From: JAGXLC01 sp041686375 | Lineage (GTDB): Bacteria; Bacteroidota; Bacteroidia; Bacteroidales; UBA12077 | DNA length: 64,000 nucleotides | Reading direction: 5' to 3' | Assembly: GCA_041686375.1 (NCBI GenBank) | Contig: JAWLEB010000002.1 | Span: 1 to 64,000 of the forward strand | Shown here: positions 46,334 to 56,115 of the stretch, piece after piece | How the letters are laid out: every line of letters begins with the position of its first letter | Position numbering within the stretch: the first letter of the stretch is position 1 | Translations under genes and position numbers: made by a program | Notes under the pieces: generated by a model | Database searches by the model: none | Told to the model about the DNA's origin: nothing | Seen by the model: the letters and a program-made list of their open reading frames with translations, nothing else

Positions 46334-47301
46334 TGGCTTATCATTTCAAAAAATGGTTTAGTGTCCTCAAAAGATAATTTTCTTAATTCATTAGCCAACG
46401 CTATGTCCAAAGCACGGCTATGTTCATTATAACCAGCATCTGTACGATTTAAATGAAAATTCTGAGGCATATTATGTTTTCTTTTCAATAAGATCCCTTG
46501 TTCTTCAGCAAAATCATTAATCCTTTCAATCACTTTTTCTGGATTCCTGCAAACTTCTTCATAATGTACCGGAATTACATCTTCATCCCATTGCTCAAAA
46601 ACCCTGAAATGGACTTCAATAATCTGCTTTGCTATTTGAGCATATCTGCAATCAGTATCCACATCAATACCTTTCGGCCTGATTGAGAAGTACTTATTCG
46701 GAAAATCACGGTAAATAGAATAAGCATTGGAAATTAAATCTCTACGCACATGAATAAACAAAGCCCTGGGAAAATAATGACGAATAAAATTCATACAAAA
46801 CACATGTCCAATATAACCTGCGATATATATTTTCCCGGGAGATGGTATATAATCGGTAAGCACTTTTACCAATTTCTTCATTCGTTTGGGATTAAGCTGT
46901 GTTTGATCTTCCGTTAATCCTTGTCCTGTCCAGTATTTCCAAAATTTAAGCCCCTCAGCTTCCCCGCACAGGCCAGAAACATAACCATGTCTCGATTTGA
47001 ATGAAGCAATATGATTAGCGCACAATCTTTCTGAAATCATTCCACCCAGAACAGGAGTACTATACAGCAAATTCCAGATGTTCGTCAGATGAATATTCTC
47101 AAATCCTGCTGTTAAAAGCTGATAGGTTAATGTAGTTCCACTTCTGGGCGGTCCAATAATAAAAATTGCAGACGGGTCTGAAGCGCTATGTTTTCTTTTC
47201 CTAAGCCAGAATATATAATCAATAAAGCTAAAAACAGGCGCAATTTGCTGATAAATTCTGCCGGCTTTTACAAAAACATTATTTCGGCTGCCAAATGACA
47301 T
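46330..47301 (-). CDS. Sulfotransferase family protein
   Basis: 323 residues. The 5'-phosphosulfate loop IIGPPRSGTTLTYQLL and the 3'-phosphate region LFIHVRRDLISNAYS are those of PAPS-dependent sulfotransferases (Sulfotransfer_3 type). It would add sulfate to a hydroxyl or amino group. Its place between the initiating transferase and a GNAT-like gene, overlapping both, implies it modifies the polysaccharide or its precursors. No PAPS synthesis genes are seen in the window. It is one of two sulfotransferases in the locus. Confidence 0.85.
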   Translation of the reverse strand: MSFGSRNNVFVKAGRIYQQIAPVFSFIDYIFWLRKRKHSASDPSAIFIIGPPRSGTTLTYQLLTAGFENIHLTNIWNLLYSTPVLGGMISERLCANHIASFKSRHGYVSGLCGEAEGLKFWKYWTGQGLTEDQTQLNPKRMKKLVKVLTDYIPSPGKIYIAGYIGHVFCMNFIRHYFPRALFIHVRRDLISNAYSIYRDFPNKYFSIRPKGIDVDTDCRYAQIAKQIIEVHFRVFEQWDEDVIPVHYEEVCRNPEKVIERINDFAEEQGILLKRKHNMPQNFHLNRTDAGYNEHSRALDIALANELRKLSFEDTKPFFEMISQ

Positions 47302-48134
47302 TAGGAATGGCGGCTAATATATTCCTGTATTAATACACTGTGCATTCTCTTCATAAATTTCCCCGGTATTTTTTTCAATAGCTTTCGAAATGGATATAAA
47401 ACACTTACTACAATACCAAACTCCGGTTTATACATTAGATTCAGCTTACAATAGGCCTTTCTGAATCCAAACTTATCAATTAAAAAATTATGAATATCTG
47501 TATCATGAGAAATGTTACGGGCTCCATTAGTTATATAGCATAGTGACTGATTTTTTAAATAATAATCAATTAATGAAAAAAACAATGCATGGCTGGTGTA
47601 ATCTTTCAGGTAATCCGGATGAAACTTAATGACACTGGTATTTATCGCTTGCTGTAATTTTCTTACTTCGCAATAAGCGACCAATTCTTCGTTGTTATAA
47701 ACCCCCCAAAAATCATATTCGTCACTGTTCAGTAGATCAAGTCTTTCGTTAAACTTTTTTTCTGAAAGCGGTTTACTGTCATTTTTATACCGCCCAAAGG
47801 CCGTTTTATAAACCTTATATCCTTCTTTAGCAAGAATGCCGGCATCAATCATTATTACGTTGTTTCTTCTCAGCCCCCGTCTTATTTTACTCCTTGTATT
47901 TCTCCCAAATTCTTGAATACCTGCAAAATTGTCTTTAACAACAAACCAAAAGGCTCCACAATCTGAGTTATCCCAATTTTCTGTCCACCTTAATATCAGC
48001 GCACCTGATTGCTTCAGCAATTGCTTCTGCTCATGCTTGTTCAGCTCAATCTCATGATGCGGCGGTACCGCTGGCATTAACATACACTGATAATACTCCC
48101 ACCGAACTCCATTAAAAAATAGTGAAGCAGACAT
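47301..48134 (-). CDS. GNAT/FemAB-like acyltransferase
   Basis: 277 residues with no membrane segment. A basic core FGRNTRSKIRRGLRRNN followed by an acyltransferase-like half (FWGVYNNEELVAYCEVRKLQ…FHPDYLKDYTSHALFFSLIDYYL) resembles FemAB/GNAT (Acetyltransf_6) proteins of polysaccharide loci. They may transfer amino acids or acyl groups to sugars. The assignment is by pattern only. Its stop codon shares one base with the sulfotransferase start. Confidence 0.6.
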   Translation of the reverse strand: MSASLFFNGVRWEYYQCMLMPAVPPHHEIELNKHEQKQLLKQSGALILRWTENWDNSDCGAFWFVVKDNFAGIQEFGRNTRSKIRRGLRRNNVIMIDAGILAKEGYKVYKTAFGRYKNDSKPLSEKKFNERLDLLNSDEYDFWGVYNNEELVAYCEVRKLQQAINTSVIKFHPDYLKDYTSHALFFSLIDYYLKNQSLCYITNGARNISHDTDIHNFLIDKFGFRKAYCKLNLMYKPEFGIVVSVLYPFRKLLKKIPGKFMKRMHSVLIQEYISRHS

Positions 48135-48163
48135 AAATAGCAGTTTACCTAAAATTAATCATT

Positions 48164-49282
48164 CTATCCTTCTTTAATTGCTTCGCTATATATTTTCATC
48201 ATTTTATCCAGACTACTGGCAAGGCTGTAATTTTTTTCAACATGCTTTCTTGCTTGTATACCCATTTGTTCAGAAGTTATTCTGTCATTGACTAATGCAT
48301 CTATAACATCAGCGGCGGCATCAAAATTATTTCTGGGAATAACATATCCGGTTTCATGATCTTTTATTATCTCCCTGAATCCCGGAACATCAGAACCAAC
48401 AACAGGAAGTCCGCATGCTCCTGCCTCAAGAACAGAAACTCCAAAGCTTTCATCAATAATAGACAGTGCAGCAAAAATGTTCATCCTGTTCAAATGAAAA
48501 GGAATATTCACGGGTGATACATAACCAGTAAACTCAACTTTTTCAGATATCCCAAGCTTGTCAACCAGTTGCTCCAGACGGTTTCTGTCGGGTCCGTCGC
48601 CAGCTATAAGCAATTTAACAGTTTTTGTTTTATTACGTTCAACAACGATTTTAAAAGCTTTAATCAAAATATCAATACCGTATATTTTTTTCAGGTGTTT
48701 GACAGTCCCTATAACGATTGTAGAATCATCAGTTGAGTCTTCAGACGAATTGTCAATTTTGAAAACATCAGTATCAATGCCAAAAGGAGTGACTTCAATG
48801 TTTTTATTTGTATACTTATTAATGCTTCTAACCATGGCATTACTGGTTGATAGTATCCAATCAGCTTTCCTCAGAGAAAATTGCATCAGCCATCTATGCA
48901 GAAACGATTTTCCAGGAAACCTATAGACATCTGAACCCCAAACAGAAAGCACAAACGGATGGAATGCCGAACATGCGCCCAGGACTCCGTAACTACTGGC
49001 ATAATGAGCATGGACAATATCAGGCTCAAAATATCTAATGGCCTTTTTTATTTCCGGGAGTATCCTTAAGTAACCAATCTTATTCAGGCTTCCAGGCTTT
49101 CTGGATACGGACTTTTTACTAAAACCGAGATTACTGTAATGAATTAACTGACTATCAATAACCTGACTCTCATCTAAAGGATTTAAACTCAACAAATAGA
49201 TTTCAACACCCTTGGATGCTAAACCATTAACCCACTTTATCGTATGAGAACTATCCGGATTTGATAACAACAGAACCTTCAT
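48164..49282 (-). CDS. Family 4 glycosyltransferase
   Basis: 372 residues, GT-B fold. N-terminal SNPDSSHTIKWVNGLASKG and HAHYASSYGVLG; C-terminal nucleotide-binding half with GTVKHLKKIYGIDILI, LLIAGDGPDRNRLEQL and the E-x7-E motif ESFGVSVLEAGACGLPVVG. Likely retaining transferase using a UDP- or GDP-sugar. Specificity unknown. Confidence 0.9.
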   Translation of the reverse strand: MKVLLLSNPDSSHTIKWVNGLASKGVEIYLLSLNPLDESQVIDSQLIHYSNLGFSKKSVSRKPGSLNKIGYLRILPEIKKAIRYFEPDIVHAHYASSYGVLGACSAFHPFVLSVWGSDVYRFPGKSFLHRWLMQFSLRKADWILSTSNAMVRSINKYTNKNIEVTPFGIDTDVFKIDNSSEDSTDDSTIVIGTVKHLKKIYGIDILIKAFKIVVERNKTKTVKLLIAGDGPDRNRLEQLVDKLGISEKVEFTGYVSPVNIPFHLNRMNIFAALSIIDESFGVSVLEAGACGLPVVGSDVPGFREIIKDHETGYVIPRNNFDAAADVIDALVNDRITSEQMGIQARKHVEKNYSLASSLDKMMKIYSEAIKEG

Positions 49283-50412
49283 GCATCTATCATTTGAACA
49301 AGTTTGGACGACCAGTCGAAATTAAGCTCATCGCTCCGCTTTATACATTTTTGTCTCAATAACTCAAACTTATTATTTTCAATAATATCTTTTAATTTTT
49401 CTTTCAATGAGGAGACATCAGGTTCAAATAGTAATTCCGGTTCTTTAAGTAATTCAGGGATACCGCCCCTGTTAGTGCCTATGACAGGTATTTTGAGATA
49501 TAAACCTTCTAAAACAGTATTTGGGCAAGAATCAGCCAAAGATGGTACAATCAGCAAATCAACCCGGGATATAACTTTTAAAGGATCAGTCTGGTAACCC
49601 AAAAAAATGATGCGATCCCTATTTTTATACTCCTCTTCATAAGTTTTACGTAACTTCCCTCCTCCCAGCAAAAACAGGCAGATTGGAAATCCATCTTGTA
49701 ATAGACTGTTTACCGCTGCTAAAACAATTGATGCGCCTTTACGTTCGGAATGAAAATTTCCTGTAAAAATAAAATGATAATCCCCCTTAGGCTGAACAGG
49801 TATCTTTCTAACCAAATTCTCCGAAAAAAGCATCCAGGAAGCATTGACATTGTTAATCAAAACTTCTGTCTTATCGCTAATTTTTTCATGAATTACTGAA
49901 TGTCTCTTTAACAGAACAGCTTTATCATAATGACTCTGAACAATGATTTTCTCAATATTTCTGAACGTAATATATTCTATTAGTCTATAAAAAAAAACTT
50001 TAAGGATAAAAAAATATTTGTTTTTAACCCTGCGATATAACTGATAATCAATTAAATCTTCGCGCAGAAGCAATACGATATTTGGCATACCTGCTAAAAC
50101 ACCCTGAATGCCATAAACAACAGAAAAAAGAACAGTTTTGTCGACTGGGATCCTGCTTGCTTTTCTGATTGTCCTCCAGTTAAAAATCAGATTTAAGAAA
50201 CCATTCGGGAATATTTTTGAATGATAAGTTTTTACAGGAATCAGATGAAGATTCTCCCATCTGGGTAATTTGATATCTTCAGGAGCAATAAGAAAAACTT
50301 CATTTCCTTGTTCTATCAAATATTTCAGCAATTCATAGAAACGTTTACTTCCACCTGTTTCTGGTGTCTTATCGTAATCTCCGGCCGTATAAAAAAGATA
50401 CCTTTTTACCAT
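49279..50412 (-). CDS. Family 4 glycosyltransferase
   Basis: From ATG 50412 (MVKRYLFYTAGDYDKTPETG) about 377 residues; a GTG six bases upstream is an alternative. GT-B fold with FTGNFHSERKGASIVLAAV, LFLLGGGKLR and a motif DSCPNTVLEGLYLKIPVIG in which Asp replaces the first Glu of E-x7-E. The ATG of the next gene overlaps its stop by four bases. Confidence 0.88.
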   Translation of the reverse strand: MVKRYLFYTAGDYDKTPETGGSKRFYELLKYLIEQGNEVFLIAPEDIKLPRWENLHLIPVKTYHSKIFPNGFLNLIFNWRTIRKASRIPVDKTVLFSVVYGIQGVLAGMPNIVLLLREDLIDYQLYRRVKNKYFFILKVFFYRLIEYITFRNIEKIIVQSHYDKAVLLKRHSVIHEKISDKTEVLINNVNASWMLFSENLVRKIPVQPKGDYHFIFTGNFHSERKGASIVLAAVNSLLQDGFPICLFLLGGGKLRKTYEEEYKNRDRIIFLGYQTDPLKVISRVDLLIVPSLADSCPNTVLEGLYLKIPVIGTNRGGIPELLKEPELLFEPDVSSLKEKLKDIIENNKFELLRQKCIKRSDELNFDWSSKLVQMIDA

Positions 50413-51500
50413 GAGCACAAATCATCAAAGATGGTTTCCCATTTTTTGGCAATCAATCTTATCCCGGAGTCTTTTCTGGTTACTGCAGCATTCTTACCCA
50501 GTCGGTCCCTTTTCTCAGAATCATTTATCAAATTATCGATTCCCCTGGCTAATTGTTCTGTATTTCCGGGTTCTATCAAAATTCCATTTTCTCCATTTTT
50601 TATCATTTCTGCGGGTCCAAAATCACAATTAAAACTGATGCATGGTAAACCAAAATTCATCGCTTCAGCAAGAGCATTCGGATAACCTTCATAACGGGAA
50701 CTCAACGCAAAAAGAGATGCTCTCGAATAAAAATTTTCTATATCTAACTGAAAACCAACTAAACTTACATTTGAATCTAAGCCACAACTCATAATCTGAC
50801 CTTCAAGATTTTGTCGCTCACTACCTTCCCCTGCAATAATCAGCTGCCAATCTTTCTTTGCCTGGGTTTTTGAGAAAGCCTGTATGAGCAAATCAAATCC
50901 TTTAGGATATTCCAACCGGCCAACTGCCAAAATTATTTTCTCTTTTTCAACATTATCCTGAATTGCTCTTTTAAATACTGGATTAGGAACAATTGCAATT
51001 TTAGAAGAAGGTAAATAATTATAATACTTTTTAGCACGATCGGTTTGTAAAATCATTTTATCAGCAAGTGGGTAAAATAAACGGGCAGCTATCTTCCATC
51101 TGCGTGGTATTTGATATTTTCCGGGGTTGGTCCTCTCTGATATAATAACAGGGACATTAAGGTTTCGGCATGCAAGTACTGTAAGAACATTTATATCAGT
51201 AATGAAACTTATCACTATCTCAGGATTCACTTTCTGTATCATTTTGCAAATTGCCAGAATACGTTTACGGGTGTTTATTAAACCTAAAAAGAAATTACCA
51301 ATATTACGGCTATATTCAATTTGATATCTATTAATCTTTTCATCAAGAAAATAAAAATCTTTATGCTTATCCAGATAAATTACCGATACTTTGTAATCTA
51401 AATTCACAAAATAATTGGCAAGACCGGAAATAACTCTTTCAGCCCCTCCACCTTTTAGGCAACTAATAACAAAAGCAATATGTCTGACTGGTTTATTCAA
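50406..51500 (-). CDS. Family 4 glycosyltransferase
   Basis: 364 residues, GT-B fold: SCLKGGGAERVISGLANYF start, AVGRLEYPKGFDLLIQAFSK, LIIAGEGSERQNLE and EGYPNALAEAMNFGLPCIS (E-x7-E). It resembles PglH/GalNAc-type transferases by these blocks, but specificity is unknown. The start is TTG 51500: no ATG is available in frame near it, and it overlaps the second sulfotransferase gene by eight bases. Confidence 0.9.
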   Translation of the reverse strand: MNKPVRHIAFVISCLKGGGAERVISGLANYFVNLDYKVSVIYLDKHKDFYFLDEKINRYQIEYSRNIGNFFLGLINTRKRILAICKMIQKVNPEIVISFITDINVLTVLACRNLNVPVIISERTNPGKYQIPRRWKIAARLFYPLADKMILQTDRAKKYYNYLPSSKIAIVPNPVFKRAIQDNVEKEKIILAVGRLEYPKGFDLLIQAFSKTQAKKDWQLIIAGEGSERQNLEGQIMSCGLDSNVSLVGFQLDIENFYSRASLFALSSRYEGYPNALAEAMNFGLPCISFNCDFGPAEMIKNGENGILIEPGNTEQLARGIDNLINDSEKRDRLGKNAAVTRKDSGIRLIAKKWETIFDDLCSW

Positions 51501-52467
51501 TACTTTTATTTCTTATTTGTTTTAATTTAAGATAAATAGCCGGAAAGAACTTTGAAGCATAATACTTAAGAAAAAACACACTTATCAACAATATCATTCT
51601 CATATACTGAAAGATATTTTCCGGATTTCTCTTGCTAAGAGCATACCCATCTTCCCTCATTTCTCTTCTTAAACAATTCTCCAGAATACTGATCTCCAAA
51701 CTGCTTAATTCTTCCTTCCATGAAGTTTTTCTGCTTGTTAATAAACCACGGGTAAGATTTTCATGAAGATATCGTTGATTTTCAGGGATCTTATCATAGT
51801 AATCCGATAAAAGCTTAGAAGTATTTGACAATTCCAAGAACTTTAGTATATCCCTGATTACATCTACTTTATTATCCACAATATCTTCGTAATAGATCCT
51901 CTTGAAATAGTCTCTTTTCTTGTATTTATTTATCACCTCATGCATTTTTCTGTAATTCAAACAAAAAGCCACTATATTGCTCGCCATGGGCTTTTTTGTA
52001 ACACTGTCCGTGGATTTCTTCTGAGAATTATAAACAGCCCGTGGATCCCTTACCAAGTGGAGAAATTTAACAGTAGGGAAGTTTTTCCTTATTTCATCAA
52101 CTTTCAAATAATATCGCCCTTTTTTATGGATAATAATTTCAGGCGTTGATGTATGGAAATAAAGTTCATATATGGCCTTGAAAAAGTCACTCAAGAAGAC
52201 AGGGTAAGTATAATCATTATCAATTTTATGAATAATCTGCTTTTGAGAAACTCCCCACCCTTTAAATTTTATACAGCGGGTTATCTTCTTTGTATATTTT
52301 TCAAGTTCTTCTCTATTCCCAATATATACCTTTTCTCCATGCAGTATCCCATCAGGTAACGCATCCTCTATGGTTACACCAATCTGAGCATATTGATCCA
52401 ACTCTCTTGCCAGTAATGTGGAGCCAGAACGTGCCATATAGGTTAAAAAACAAATCTCAAAATTCAT
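51493..52467 (-). CDS. Sulfotransferase family protein (second copy in locus)
   Basis: 324 residues. 5'-phosphosulfate loop TYMARSGSTLLARELDQYA and 3'-phosphate region FLHLVRDPRAVYNSQKK identify a PAPS-dependent sulfotransferase. It differs markedly from the other copy (46330-47301), so it is not a recent duplicate and probably sulfates a different position. It overlaps a glycosyltransferase gene downstream. Confidence 0.85.
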   Translation of the reverse strand: MNFEICFLTYMARSGSTLLARELDQYAQIGVTIEDALPDGILHGEKVYIGNREELEKYTKKITRCIKFKGWGVSQKQIIHKIDNDYTYPVFLSDFFKAIYELYFHTSTPEIIIHKKGRYYLKVDEIRKNFPTVKFLHLVRDPRAVYNSQKKSTDSVTKKPMASNIVAFCLNYRKMHEVINKYKKRDYFKRIYYEDIVDNKVDVIRDILKFLELSNTSKLLSDYYDKIPENQRYLHENLTRGLLTSRKTSWKEELSSLEISILENCLRREMREDGYALSKRNPENIFQYMRMILLISVFFLKYYASKFFPAIYLKLKQIRNKSIE

Positions 52468-52482
52468 ATTCAGTCATTGAAT

Positions 52483-53931
52483 TTAAAATGATCGACGGGA
52501 AGGTGCTACATCCGTTTGTTTTCGCTTTAATCCGGTTAATAAATATTGCTTTTCCTCCCTTGTTAAAAAAATAAAGAAACAATATAAGGCATACATCACA
52601 ATTATTAATTCTTTCACCCATATATTAGTAATTAAGGTGCCAAAAATAATGAGAAGAAATAACAAAGTAAAATTCAGAATAATTTTAGTTTTGGGAAATG
52701 AAATATCTATATGTTTCATAAGCATTATCACAATAAAAACAGGTTGTCCTAAAAAGGAAACACTTGTGGCTATTGCGGCACCATATAATCCCATTATCGG
52801 TATTAGTATAAGATTTAAAATAATATTTACACCAAGCATAATCCAGTTAATCCTGGCCGTGACGGCAGGTATCCCCTTGGCTGTAAACAATGTTCCTATT
52901 GAAGAAAAGACTGCTTTGGGAAGGATGCCAATAAATAAAAGGGGCAAAAAAGGCACGGCTTGCAAATAGTATTCCGGAAGCATCAATTTTACAAGGAAAT
53001 GAGCATTAAATAGAAATGCTAAAGCGAAGAAACTCAGTATTAAAAAGGAAAAATCAACAGAATATTTTAAGATTCTTTCGATATTCTCAGATGCGCCTGA
53101 AGAAAATGCATTTGTGAGTTTTGGAAATGACACTTTCGACATGCTGTTTCCTATTAGCAAAAACAAAAGGGAAAATTTAAGGGCATAATTGTAAATAGCA
53201 ACATCCGAACTCTCCAGAAAATGAGAAACAAAAAGCACATCAATCCGTCGATCCAGGAGAAGAGCAAAAGAGCCTGCAAAAATCAGGCTGCTGAAACGTA
53301 TTAATTTGAAAGCAGATTGAAGAGTATATGGATTAAATACAAGCGTATATCTTTTCACAATATACAAAATGAATAAAATGAAAGCTGAAGCTCCACCCGT
53401 ATAAATACCATAAAACACACCTTCAAGATTCATATTATGATAATAAACCAATAAGATGGTAACAAAAATCTGTATAACGACGGATGTCAGGTTATAGAAA
53501 GTCAATCTTCGAAATTCTTTATTGGCTTGCAAAATTCTACTAAAATATTCCCGAAAGATATTCAGTGGAATCAACCAAACAACCATTATTAATATATCAG
53601 AGGCTCTTTGAATCTCAAAAATCTGAAGAATATATTTCTGAAGGCCTATAAAGAGCAGGCAGGCAAGCGAAGAAAAAACTGCCAATACAAACATTCCGGC
53701 AGAAAAATAATGATTTCGCATTGAAGCTTCTCTTCTATCATTCAGCTTTTGTACAGTGCTTTGCCCTATCCCAAAAGAAAACACCGATACCAGGTAGGTA
53801 ATAACCAACAAGATAGTCACAAAAACACCAAGGTCACCTGGCAGTAAAAGATTACCGAGGATGATGGAAAAAATAAATGAAAAGCCTTTGGAGAGAAAGG
53901 TGTTAAAAAAGCTCCAGGCGTAATTTTTCAT
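52483..53931 (-). CDS. Wzx-type polysaccharide flippase
   Basis: 482 residues with about 12-14 hydrophobic helices and the MOP/PST family start YAWSFFNTFLSKGFSFIFSI, LGNLLLPGDLGVFVTILLV and a long C-terminal half with GIPAVTARINWIM. It should flip the undecaprenyl-linked repeat unit to the periplasm. Central gene of the polysaccharide locus, 16 bases before the sulfotransferase gene. Confidence 0.9.
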   Translation of the reverse strand: MKNYAWSFFNTFLSKGFSFIFSIILGNLLLPGDLGVFVTILLVITYLVSVFSFGIGQSTVQKLNDRREASMRNHYFSAGMFVLAVFSSLACLLFIGLQKYILQIFEIQRASDILIMVVWLIPLNIFREYFSRILQANKEFRRLTFYNLTSVVIQIFVTILLVYYHNMNLEGVFYGIYTGGASAFILFILYIVKRYTLVFNPYTLQSAFKLIRFSSLIFAGSFALLLDRRIDVLFVSHFLESSDVAIYNYALKFSLLFLLIGNSMSKVSFPKLTNAFSSGASENIERILKYSVDFSFLILSFFALAFLFNAHFLVKLMLPEYYLQAVPFLPLLFIGILPKAVFSSIGTLFTAKGIPAVTARINWIMLGVNIILNLILIPIMGLYGAAIATSVSFLGQPVFIVIMLMKHIDISFPKTKIILNFTLLFLLIIFGTLITNIWVKELIIVMYALYCFFIFLTREEKQYLLTGLKRKQTDVAPSRRSF

Positions 53932-53969
53932 TAAATGTGCTGCTAAATTTTATATTCACTTAGATTTAA

Positions 53970-55118
53970 TCAGGATAATTCCTGTTTCAGTTTGTTTATA
54001 AGTTCATCAATACGAGCTGTCCAGTGAATATGCTTATCCACCCACTTTTGGGCTTCATCCTTCACCTGCTTTTGTTTTGCCAAAGACATTTCCGATATTT
54101 CCAGCATCCTTCTAAGAATTTGTTTTTCGGTGAATGCAGGCAGCAAAGGACAATCTTCACCATAACTCTTCATAAAATCCTCTTTATTAACATCAGTACT
54201 GGATACTACAATACTTCCCAATGCCAATGCCTCTCGTACAATACCTCCTAATGCAACTAAATCATATGTAAACTGGTCGAAAACAACTACATTATCCAGC
54301 TTCATGTAGGCGTGCAAATCAGGTAAACTTAAATGACAGGTAAAGCTGACATATTCATTCAACTCCAATGAATTAACCATGGCTTTAAACTCACTTGCAT
54401 CATCTCCATAAAGTGCAGCAATCATCAATACCTTGGCCTTTGTTTGCTCAATAAATTTTTTATAAGCTTTTAACAATTTTTCAGAGCCTTTATAATTTAC
54501 TTTATCGGGATTCATGTTTTTCCGGGCTGGATTGAAAAATATCCAGTCGTAAGGTTCAAATTTCTCTTTCAAATTTTCATGAAGATGAACATTGACATTC
54601 TTTTGAATAGTCTCTTTATCCACAAGAAAAGGAAACAATTCTATCTTATCAGCCTGTCCAAGTAACCGAGCTGCCCAAATACAATCCTTCTGCACTGTAA
54701 AAATACGATTCACATTATCAATTCTTTGTCGATATAAATAAGCGTAAATTTCACTTATCAAAGGTTTAGATTGAAATGGTAATTGAGTCAGATCACCTCC
54801 CACAGGGAAAAAACAAACAGGTTTATTAAGTTTTAAGACCGGTAAGATGTAGTTACCGGTAGTCAAAATTATATCGTATTGTTTTGATATTTTTCTCAAT
54901 TTGGCAGATGGGGAGAGATAAGGAAAAATTCTCTCTTTAAACTGAATAATCCATTTGGGATAATTATTTTCTAAAGTAAGGTCATCATTTTCAGGTAAAC
55001 TCCGTATGTGTTTTAGTTGCTTAGGAATTAACAAAACTGCATCTATTCCCCGTGACCGGAACCACGATATAAAACGGAACCCAGTATTCCCCTGATTACC
55101 AATAAATAAGATTCTCAT
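53970..55118 (-). CDS. Glycosyltransferase, GT-B fold (divergent GT4-like)
   Basis: 382 residues. ILFIGNQGNTGFRFISWFRS, an N-terminal half with ILTTGNYILPVLKLNKP, and a C-terminal half with IFFNPARKNMNPDKVNYKGSE, VLMIAALYGDDASEF, YVSFTCHLSLPDLHAYM and GGIVREALALGSIVVSS. The expected E-x7-E is only weakly kept, so it is more distant than the other three. Transferase by fold pattern and context. Confidence 0.72.
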   Translation of the reverse strand: MRILFIGNQGNTGFRFISWFRSRGIDAVLLIPKQLKHIRSLPENDDLTLENNYPKWIIQFKERIFPYLSPSAKLRKISKQYDIILTTGNYILPVLKLNKPVCFFPVGGDLTQLPFQSKPLISEIYAYLYRQRIDNVNRIFTVQKDCIWAARLLGQADKIELFPFLVDKETIQKNVNVHLHENLKEKFEPYDWIFFNPARKNMNPDKVNYKGSEKLLKAYKKFIEQTKAKVLMIAALYGDDASEFKAMVNSLELNEYVSFTCHLSLPDLHAYMKLDNVVVFDQFTYDLVALGGIVREALALGSIVVSSTDVNKEDFMKSYGEDCPLLPAFTEKQILRRMLEISEMSLAKQKQVKDEAQKWVDKHIHWTARIDELINKLKQELS

Positions 55119-56101
55119 TTAACAGATTTTTTCCATATAAAAGTATTCCGGAATTGCCCTATAGCGCCGAATTTTTCCTTAAATTTAAAAATATTTGGCC
55201 GGCCTTGTGTATTAACAGAAGATGTTCCAAAATCAAAAAACTGGAATCCATTTCTCCTGGAGTGAAGTAAAGAATAGTAGATCAGGTAAGGAAGCCCTTG
55301 GTATTTTTCATATTCCGGGTCATTACAAAGATAAAAGGAGCTATCAAGTCTGTTATTTTGCACAAAATGACAGATCCCAGAAACAGGCAAATCATTAAAA
55401 TAAGCAACATCGAAAAACACAGAGGATGGAAAATGTTCATGCAGCCAATTCAATTCCTCTATACTATGCGTTGGCTTTGTATTATGCTTCTGAAAAGTTT
55501 TATCAAAAGGAACCTTAAAATCCCGGAGAGGAACATCGTGACGAAAGCTGATGCCCTCGCGTTCAGCTTTCTGGACATTTCTTTTCGCAGAACTATGCAT
55601 TTTATTTTTTATTTCTTCCTTCAGTTCAACCACACTTGAAATATCTGCATTATCCAAAATAAAGCCATTTTCATATAAAACCAGGAAAAGCGTTTCGGAA
55701 AATTCTTTGTAAGCAGCACGGATAGGAAAGGTGAGCCTGCATTCATCAATATTTTGCTTATGAAAATATTCGATAAATTTTTTTATTAAAATACTTGCTT
55801 TATCATATCCTAACAATTTTCTTGTGACAAACCCTCCATAACTTGTTCCATACGGTGATACAGCAATCCTTTTTTCTCTCTCTTCAATAACAGCCATTGG
55901 CAAAACAGCATACAAACTGTTTCCTTTCATCCACATAAGATTATGTGCGTTTCGGGCAAACTTGTTTCTATGGTATGCGAGAAAATCAAGTCTATGAAAT
56001 AAAGTTCCGTTTATGGAAGACTGAATAAATTTATTCCATAAGTCAAAATAGTCTTCAGTATATGGTATTATTTGAAACTTTGTCATTTTAATATTTCGCA
56101 T
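55115..56101 (-). CDS. GNAT/FemAB-like acyltransferase
   Basis: About 328 residues from ATG 56101 (ATG 56086 or GTG 56122 are alternatives; no ribosome site decides). FemAB/Acetyltransf_6 pattern: WNKFIQSSINGTLFHRLDFL, MHSSAKRNVQKAEREGISF, and the second half FFDVAYFNDLPVSGICHFVQ…YLIYYSLLHSRRNGFQFFDFG, ending FKEKFGAIGQFRN. Homologues aminoacylate peptidoglycan or acylate sugars. Its 3' end overlaps the glycosyltransferase gene by four bases and its 5' end abuts the unknown gene. Confidence 0.75.
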   Translation of the reverse strand: MRNIKMTKFQIIPYTEDYFDLWNKFIQSSINGTLFHRLDFLAYHRNKFARNAHNLMWMKGNSLYAVLPMAVIEEREKRIAVSPYGTSYGGFVTRKLLGYDKASILIKKFIEYFHKQNIDECRLTFPIRAAYKEFSETLFLVLYENGFILDNADISSVVELKEEIKNKMHSSAKRNVQKAEREGISFRHDVPLRDFKVPFDKTFQKHNTKPTHSIEELNWLHEHFPSSVFFDVAYFNDLPVSGICHFVQNNRLDSSFYLCNDPEYEKYQGLPYLIYYSLLHSRRNGFQFFDFGTSSVNTQGRPNIFKFKEKFGAIGQFRNTFIWKKSVK

Positions 56102-56115
56102 TGTCAAGAAAAAAA

